Shown here piece after piece: positions 1-4,973 of a stretch of 7,159 nt of DNA. Source of the stretch: a bacterium (GTDB lineage Bacteria > Planctomycetota > UBA11346); assembly GCA_020049615.1 (NCBI GenBank), contig JAIFKN010000015.1:1-7159 (forward strand), given 5' to 3'. Positions within the stretch are counted from its first letter, which is position 1. Each line of letters opens with the position of its first letter. Under the pieces are notes generated by a model. The model was not told where the DNA came from. It saw only the letters and a list, made by a program, of their open reading frames with translations, and did no database searches. A program made the position numbers and the translations under genes.

Positions 1-1
1 C

Positions 2-1186
2 GCCCTGTTCGACATCCACAAGCTGCGCAACGACCAGACCGCCTACGACGCGCTGATGGCCGGCTGCGCCAGCAAGCTGCGCATGATGGGCGGCAATGTC
101 GAGCAGCCCTGGCGCAAGATCGCCGAGGACGCTCTCACCGGCAAGGGCATCACCGTGGTGCGCGACGCCATCCTGCGCTATCTGCAGGAGCAGCTCGCCT
201 TCGAGCGCCTGCGCGACGTCCAGCTCAACTGCAAGGTCGGCATCGAGGCAGCACGCGAGGTGCTGGCCAAGAACGGCCCGATGCTGCAGCAGGCCAAGGC
301 CCGCAAGTCGACGGCGATCGGCGAGATGCGCGAGTTCATCCTCAAGACCCAGCAGGCCTTTGAGGTCAACCTCGTCGGTCTGGCAGACGCTCTCGCAGGC
401 AAGCCCGGTCAACCGAGCATGGTCAACAACGTCATTCAGGCGCAGCTGAAACCGCAGTTTGCTGCTTTTATCGGCAACCTCCGCAAGTGGAAGTTCGCCG
501 ATCTGGAAGAACAGATCCGACGCACTGGCGCCGCCGCCAAGCTGCAGTCCCCGGCAGCCATCAAACAGCATTGGATCGACTGGTCGAAGCAGAGCCTGTC
601 CGACAAGTACACCGAGATGGTGCAGCAGACCCTGGTCGGCAACATCCAGTCGCTGATTGATCAGCAGATCAAGCAGTCGCGGGCGGACGTGATCCTCGAC
701 CATATCGGCACCTCGTCGGCCAAGGACCTGGCCGGCCCGGTGCGCGAGGCGATCGCCACGGCCAAGCAGAATGTCGAGGTCATCACCCGCCTGCGAGCGG
801 ATGAGGAGACCTGGCCGCTGCGCGCCCAGCCGATCCACCCCCAGGGCTTCGAGCCGGCCTGGACGCCGGGGGTCGAGGAGGCCTTCAAGAACGACCTGGT
901 CGGCAGCTATACCAAGCAATTCCAGGGCTCGAGCGACCGGCTCGGCGCGGTGCTCGGCAGCTACTACAAGGTCATCATCGCTTCGCTGATCAGCAGCTTC
1001 AAGTCGCGGGCCGACGAACTTGAGGCGGCCTTGCGCAACACCCCCGATCTGGACCTGCCGACCCACCTGCTGACCGACACCCAGCCGGACCCAGACGAGG
1101 CCAAGCGCAAGCGTCTCCTGGTATTCGACGTCCTGGTCACCAAGACCGACGCCCAGTCGCAGCAGTTGACCGCCCTGACCGCCTGA
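2..1186 (+). CDS. Helical protein, probable C-terminal part of a dynamin-like large GTPase (5' partial)
   Basis: The frame is open from base 2 to a TGA at 1184-1186 and shows 394 residues. The first in-frame ATG (56) has no ribosome site, and the residues before it (FDIHKLRNDQTAYDAL) read as normal coding sequence, so the true start lies upstream. The visible part is almost wholly helical and rich in A, Q, K, E and R. The stretch around residues 44-66 (LTGKGITVVRDAILRYLQEQ) resembles the end of a dynamin-type GTPase domain, where a 'G-I-x-x-L-R-x-x-L-x-x-Y/F-L' helix leads into the stalk. Long amphipathic helices follow, including roughly residues 65-130 and 165-260. A more hydrophobic patch near residues 318-333 (YYKVIIASLISSF) could be a membrane-contact tip. 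The tail (about 345-394) is charged and then Q/T-rich. P-loop and G4 motifs are not in the window, so the GTPase assignment is inference. Alternatives are an SrfC-like protein or an unrelated coiled-coil scaffold. It lies 34 nt before the Hsp70 gene, in the same probable operon. Confidence 0.5.
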   Translation, partial: ALFDIHKLRNDQTAYDALMAGCASKLRMMGGNVEQPWRKIAEDALTGKGITVVRDAILRYLQEQLAFERLRDVQLNCKVGIEAAREVLAKNGPMLQQAKARKSTAIGEMREFILKTQQAFEVNLVGLADALAGKPGQPSMVNNVIQAQLKPQFAAFIGNLRKWKFADLEEQIRRTGAAAKLQSPAAIKQHWIDWSKQSLSDKYTEMVQQTLVGNIQSLIDQQIKQSRADVILDHIGTSSAKDLAGPVREAIATAKQNVEVITRLRADEETWPLRAQPIHPQGFEPAWTPGVEEAFKNDLVGSYTKQFQGSSDRLGAVLGSYYKVIIASLISSFKSRADELEAALRNTPDLDLPTHLLTDTQPDPDEAKRKRLLVFDVLVTKTDAQSQQLTALTA

Positions 1187-1207
1187 GCCATCCAACGCCG
1201 CCTGACC

Positions 1208-1211
1208 AAGG
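1208..1211 (+). promoter_or_regulatory. Weak ribosome binding site of the Hsp70-like gene
   Basis: AAGG lies 9 nt before the ATG at 1221. An in-frame TGA at 1203-1205 blocks any earlier start, so this ATG is the first possible one in its frame. The match is short, and translation may be partly coupled to the upstream gene. Confidence 0.45.
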
Positions 1212-1220
1212 TACCCCACC

Positions 1221-3830
1221 ATGCTCATCCCCGATCCCTGCTACATCGAGACGATCCGGCGCGGTTCAGGCTCGAAGCGCGCCCTCATCCATGTCGCCAA
1301 CACCGATGACCAGGCACTTGCCCTGAGCGTGACGGGCGTGGCCAAGCCCGAATGGGTGGACGTCGAAGGCGCGATGATCGGCGATACCGTCCAGTTCAAG
1401 CGCAAGGGCAAAGCACCGCTGGTCGTCAACATCAACACCGATCATCGTTTCTTCCCGACCACCTCGAAGGTGCGGGAGGAGATCCGCCTGGAGTTCGCCG
1501 GACGCGAACCCCTGGTGCTGTTCATCTACCTGCAGGAGGTCATCGCCACGGTCGAGGCCTTCCGCGGCACCTTCTCGATGGACTTCGGCACCACCAACAC
1601 CTGCTACGCCTGGAAGGGGCGGGTTGGCGATGCGATGCAGATGTCGGATGCGCTGAAGCCGCCCGCCGTCAGCCGCGAACTGCCGACCCTGGTCCGCTTC
1701 CGCGACATCTCCAACCGCGAGATGCCGATCATCGAGATCGGCAATCACGCCCGCGACTACATCGCCCACAACAGCGGCAAAAGCTTCTCGTATGTGATCT
1801 CGGTCAAGCGCATGCTCGGCCTCGATCGCGAGATCGTCATCCTCGACGACCGCAGCGGCTTGGAGCCCGACCGGTTCCAGCGCTACAAGCCCGAGGAGAT
1901 CGCCGGACTCTACATCCGGGAATTGCTGCGCGAGGCCGAATCGCGCATCGGCCAACGTGTCGAGCAGGTCGTGGCCACCTTCCCGATCCTCTACAACCGC
2001 AAGAAGCAGGAGGCCCTGCGTTCGGCCTTCCGCCTGGCCTTTGAAAGCCTCAACCGGGAGTGGAACGAGGACCGCCTCGTGCTGCGGCTCGATGAAACCA
2101 ACGCGGCTGCGTTCAACTACGTCTACAGCACCCTGATGGACGAGTTCCGCCGTTTCACGGTGCAGCAGGCAGGCCACCGGCTGCTGAGTTACGATTTCGG
2201 CGGCGGCACGGTGGACGTCAGCCTGGTCGATGTCGATCTGTCGCGCGACAACGGTGGGCGCATCAGCATCACGACCAACATGGTCGGCATCACCGGCGAC
2301 CGCTACTTCGGCGGCGACATCGTCACCTTGGCGGTGCTCCGCATCCTCAAGTCGAAGCTCGCCCTGCGCATCGCCCAGGCCCGGCTGGCCGAGGCGGAGA
2401 AGGCCAAGCAGGAGGCGGACCGGGCGCAGCAGGCCAATACCATCGCTGCCAATCCCTGGGCGCTACCTGCTGCCGGCTCGGCGCCGGCCCCCACCACCGC
2501 CGCCGATCCGTGGGCCGATCTCGGCAAGGAGGAGAAGGCTGCCCAGCAGGCCGCCGCACCCGCCACGAACGAGGCCGAAGAGGATCCGGAGACGGCCGAC
2601 ATCCAATGCCTCACGCCGATCTCCCGCCTGGAGAAGTCCTACACCGCTCTCGCCGGCCAGACCGAGGTCATCGAATCCATGGCGGCCTGGGGCGTGGATG
2701 CGCGCACGGCCCTCGCGAGGCTCGTCAGCAACGGCGTGAAGCAGATGTCGCCGATCGATCAGAACGAGACGGCGCAAGCCATCGAGGATGCCATCGATTG
2801 CATCCTGCCGACCCGCTGGAAGACGCTTGAGGAGCAGGGCGATCTGATCACCAAGGATGTCGCGAAGAAGTTGTTCTACGAACTGTGGCTGCCTGCCGAG
2901 GTGGTGAAGATCAAGGCAGTGAGCGACACCATCCAGGCGGCGACCCTCACCGAACCGTTGCACAAGATCTCCAAGTACGCCGGGGTCCGCCCCGAGGCGC
3001 TGATGGGCGTGACGGTCAGCGAGTCGGAAATCAATGCCGCCATCGAACCGGCCTTGCGCCGCTCCATCGGCAAGGCGGCCAAGCTGCTGGCTGGCGCCGA
3101 AAGCGGCAGTGGAGGTCTGAACTTCGGTGGTCCGGCCACCACGCGGCCGGTCACCGTGCTGCTGGCCGGCAACTCGGCCCGCCTGCCGATCGTGCGCCGC
3201 CTAGTCAGCGAAATCTGCAACCTGGACGCGGAGCGGGTGGTCATGGATCCCAAAGGCGTCAAGGCCACGGTGGCTCAGGGCGCCTGCGAAGAGCATATCC
3301 TGCGCCGCGATTTTGGCTCAGATGGCGGCCTGATCTGCTACAAAGCCGGCGACTTCACCACGCGCATCCCCTACACCATCGGCCTGTTCCACAAGGAGCT
3401 CTCGCTGATCGGCTTCCCCGGCGGGTTCGCTCCGGTGATGCCGCGAGGCACACCGGTCGAATCGATGGTGGTGCTGACCGAGGCGCTGCAGGTGGTGCAT
3501 CCCAAGGCGGCTGAACTCACGCTCTATTCCTTTTACCATGACCACATCCTGGGCCTCGACGCGACCGCGGCGGGACCCCTGGCCGATGTCGAGCCGACCA
3601 ATCTCGGCTGGTTCGACCTCACGGCACCCGAGGCGAACTGGGTAGGCGAGTTCACCGCCGAGGTCACGGGCCAGCTTGCCACGCTCGGTTCGGGCTTCGC
3701 GCTGGTCCTGATCATGGACAAGAACCGCAGCCTCACCCTGGTCAACCCGGCCAACCGGGCGTTCTATCGCCTGAAAGAGGCGAAGGAGGTGGTCAGCGAC
3801 GCTGAGAATCCCTTCAGTGGCGCGCATTGA
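1221..3830 (+). CDS. Atypical Hsp70 (DnaK-like) ATPase with N-terminal beta domain, lobe II insertion and no lid
   Basis: The protein has 869 aa against about 640 for DnaK. Residues 1-113 are an extra, probably beta-sandwich domain (PEWVDV at 43-48, then beta-like strands). The ATPase core follows: phosphate-1 DFGTTNT 121-127, VKRMLG 195-200, LDETNAAAFNY 290-300, phosphate-2 DFGGGTVD 325-332, GDRYFGGD 359-366 and adenosine motif AGNSARLP 649-656. By alignment, DnaK D8, T11, K70, E171, D194, T199 and D201 correspond to D121, T124, K196, E292, D325, T330 and D332, all kept, so it is probably an active ATPase. One change is visible: the second Gly of the adenosine GG pair is N651. Residues about 381-550 are an insertion, starting with a charged Ala-rich helix (LAEAEKAKQEADRAQQ) and a Pro/Ala linker holding NPW (411-413) and DPW (429-431). 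Residues about 713-850 resemble a diverged substrate-binding beta domain (PRGTPV 741-746, LGWFDL 795-800, MDKNRSLTLV 832-841). The protein ends without an alpha lid. The hydrophobic interdomain linker of DnaK (LLLDV) is not recognisable. No signal peptide is seen, so it is cytoplasmic. The adjacent GrpE-like gene supports a chaperone-type ATPase cycle. Client unknown. Confidence 0.9.
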   Translation: MLIPDPCYIETIRRGSGSKRALIHVANTDDQALALSVTGVAKPEWVDVEGAMIGDTVQFKRKGKAPLVVNINTDHRFFPTTSKVREEIRLEFAGREPLVLFIYLQEVIATVEAFRGTFSMDFGTTNTCYAWKGRVGDAMQMSDALKPPAVSRELPTLVRFRDISNREMPIIEIGNHARDYIAHNSGKSFSYVISVKRMLGLDREIVILDDRSGLEPDRFQRYKPEEIAGLYIRELLREAESRIGQRVEQVVATFPILYNRKKQEALRSAFRLAFESLNREWNEDRLVLRLDETNAAAFNYVYSTLMDEFRRFTVQQAGHRLLSYDFGGGTVDVSLVDVDLSRDNGGRISITTNMVGITGDRYFGGDIVTLAVLRILKSKLALRIAQARLAEAEKAKQEADRAQQANTIAANPWALPAAGSAPAPTTAADPWADLGKEEKAAQQAAAPATNEAEEDPETADIQCLTPISRLEKSYTALAGQTEVIESMAAWGVDARTALARLVSNGVKQMSPIDQNETAQAIEDAIDCILPTRWKTLEEQGDLITKDVAKKLFYELWLPAEVVKIKAVSDTIQAATLTEPLHKISKYAGVRPEALMGVTVSESEINAAIEPALRRSIGKAAKLLAGAESGSGGLNFGGPATTRPVTVLLAGNSARLPIVRRLVSEICNLDAERVVMDPKGVKATVAQGACEEHILRRDFGSDGGLICYKAGDFTTRIPYTIGLFHKELSLIGFPGGFAPVMPRGTPVESMVVLTEALQVVHPKAAELTLYSFYHDHILGLDATAAGPLADVEPTNLGWFDLTAPEANWVGEFTAEVTGQLATLGSGFALVLIMDKNRSLTLVNPANRAFYRLKEAKEVVSDAENPFSGAH

Positions 3831-3836
3831 TCGGCC
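3831..3836 (+). other. 6-nt junction between the Hsp70-like and GrpE-like genes
   Basis: The Hsp70-like gene ends in TGA (3828-3830) and the next ATG is at 3837, in the same reading frame, with only two codons (TCG GCC) between. No clear Shine-Dalgarno site precedes the ATG, so translation of the second gene probably depends on ribosomes finishing the first. The in-frame TGA also means no earlier start exists for the GrpE-like gene. Confidence 0.7.
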
Positions 3837-4898
3837 ATGAGCGAGCCTGCCACCCAGGAGGCGTTGCGTCAGTTGCTCGCTGAACAGGCCGAGGAACTGG
3901 TGGCGTTGCGTCTGCGCGTCCAGACCCTGGACGAGCGGCACCGCCGCATCGCCGAGTTGGCGCTGCGCTCCCAGGCAGCTGAGCCGCTCCAGGTACAGTC
4001 CTCGTCCCCGGTCGCGCTGGCCTTGCCGGCCGAGTCGGCGCCAGCCCCGTCCGTAGCGGTCGACGCGGTCTCAGCGCTGTGCGACCACCTGGAAGGCATG
4101 GAGCGTCGCTTCACCCAGCACGGCCTCGGGTTGGATCCCACCGAGGCGGCTTTTCTCGGCCGAGTCCGGCCAGTCCTCGCGCAAGCCGGGACGGCGCTCG
4201 CCGATCGGCTGGTCGATGTCTGCACCTTCTGCGATCGACTCGGGGCGCCCCTGCTCGGTGCCATCTGGCGGCCAGTGCACGTCGAACTGCAGCAGGCCCG
4301 TCAACTGCTGCTGGCCGCCCTGCCCGGCTGGCGGCTGGTCCAGAGCGGAGCGATCGACCCCAGCGCAGCCACGGTCCGGCTGCCGGTCGCCGAGGGGCTC
4401 ATCCTCGCTGCGGGCCTGATCGATGCGCAGGGCCAGACCCGCCTGGCCGCCGCCGCCGTGGCGCCAGCCGCGGCCCCGACCCCCGAGCAGCGCCTCGCCT
4501 GGGCGCTGGCCGAAGAGCTGCACGCCCTCCTGCGCCAGGCCTTCCGCAAGCCGCTGAAGGACGACCTCCGCCATCTCGCTGAGATGATCGTCCGACCGGA
4601 GATGGCTACCGTAGAGCTGCGCGCCTGCCTCAACATCCACACCCGCTGGAGCGAGCGCGTCGACGGCCCCGCCGTCCGCGCCAGTCTGGAGCACCTGCGC
4701 GCCGCCGGACTGCGTCCCTTCTCCATCGAAAACGGCGAACGCTTCGACCCCGACCGCCACGATCTGAAACGTTTCGACCGCGTCTCCCGCAGCGGCAGCC
4801 AGCAGGCTGTCGGCACGGTCGTCGGATTGCGCCAGCTCGGTCTGGCCGACGAGCGCGGCCTGCCCATCCAGAAATGCATCGCCCTGGTCAGCGCCTGA
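3837..4898 (+). CDS. GrpE-like nucleotide-exchange protein, possibly with two tandem GrpE-like units
   Basis: The protein has 353 aa; typical GrpE has about 200. Residues 1-46 are a probable coiled coil (EALRQLLAEQAEELVALRLR), followed by a Pro/Ala/Ser linker (47-75). The C-terminal part fits GrpE: helices about 216-290, then GLRPFSIENGERFDPDRH (291-308), GTVVGLRQLGL (326-336) and a final strand IQKCIALV (344-351). This matches the family pattern of a 'G-x-x-x-I...G-x-x-FDP-x-x-H' strand, a 'G-x-V' turn and a closing 'R-x-A-x-V-x-V' strand. Residues about 76-208 follow the same order in weaker form: LVDVCTFCDRLG (125-136) like the GrpE 'L-x-P-V-x-D-x-L-x-R' helix, WRLVQSGAIDP (165-175), EGLILAAGLIDAQGQTRLAA (186-205). 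In the family, GrpE speeds ADP release from DnaK as a dimer. The gene follows the Hsp70 by 6 nt, so that Hsp70 is its likely partner. A CTFC pair lies at 129-132. The exchange role is inferred; the C-terminal resemblance is clear by eye. Confidence 0.8.
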   Translation: MSEPATQEALRQLLAEQAEELVALRLRVQTLDERHRRIAELALRSQAAEPLQVQSSSPVALALPAESAPAPSVAVDAVSALCDHLEGMERRFTQHGLGLDPTEAAFLGRVRPVLAQAGTALADRLVDVCTFCDRLGAPLLGAIWRPVHVELQQARQLLLAALPGWRLVQSGAIDPSAATVRLPVAEGLILAAGLIDAQGQTRLAAAAVAPAAAPTPEQRLAWALAEELHALLRQAFRKPLKDDLRHLAEMIVRPEMATVELRACLNIHTRWSERVDGPAVRASLEHLRAAGLRPFSIENGERFDPDRHDLKRFDRVSRSGSQQAVGTVVGLRQLGLADERGLPIQKCIALVSA

Positions 4899-4905
4899 CC
4901 TACCC

Positions 4906-4910
4906 GAGGA
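4906..4910 (+). promoter_or_regulatory. Ribosome binding site of the vWA gene
   Basis: GAGGA ends 6 nt before the GTG at 4917, an ideal spacing. It decides the start: an in-frame TGA at 4896-4898 blocks earlier starts and the next in-frame ATG (5016) would cut off the signal peptide and the metal-site motif. Confidence 0.8.
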
Positions 4911-4916
4911 ACGTAC

Positions 4917-4973
4917 GTGAAACGCACCCTGCTCGCCTGCCTCGTCTGCCTGCTCCCGCTCGTCCTGCCCGGC
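4917..4973 (+). other. Probable Sec signal peptide of the vWA protein
   Basis: Residues 1-19 begin MKRT and continue with a hydrophobic run (LLACLVCLLPLVLPG) before the acidic EE pair. This is a normal n/h/c layout, with cleavage most likely near residue 19. The cysteines at 8 and 11 sit too near the N-terminus to be a convincing lipobox, so a lipoprotein is unlikely. Confidence 0.75.

Noticed and set aside
1187..1220. Promoter or terminator in the gap before the Hsp70-like gene
   Set aside because: The gap is 34 nt with no stem-loop plus T-run and no convincing -35/-10 pair.
1266..2177. 303-aa minus-strand open frame inside the Hsp70-like gene
   Set aside because: It is fully antisense to the ATPase core, whose phosphate and catalytic motifs are unmistakable; it shows no motif of its own.
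2885..3514. 209-aa plus-strand frame inside the Hsp70-like gene, and similar ones at 1352-2044 and 2230-2739
   Set aside because: Their Arg/Pro/Gly-rich, low-complexity translations are typical out-of-frame readings of GC-rich genes.
1221..3830. MreB, FtsA or ParM-type actin instead of Hsp70
   Set aside because: VKRMLG, the LDETNAAAFNY segment and the downstream beta domain follow Hsp70, and a GrpE-like gene lies next door.
3318..3941. 207-aa minus-strand open frame over the Hsp70/GrpE junction
   Set aside because: It shadows two well-supported genes and has no family features.
4917..4949. Lipoprotein signal in the vWA protein (LLAC or LVC near the N-terminus)
   Set aside because: The cysteines are at residues 8 and 11, leaving too short a hydrophobic segment before them; a normal Sec signal fits better.
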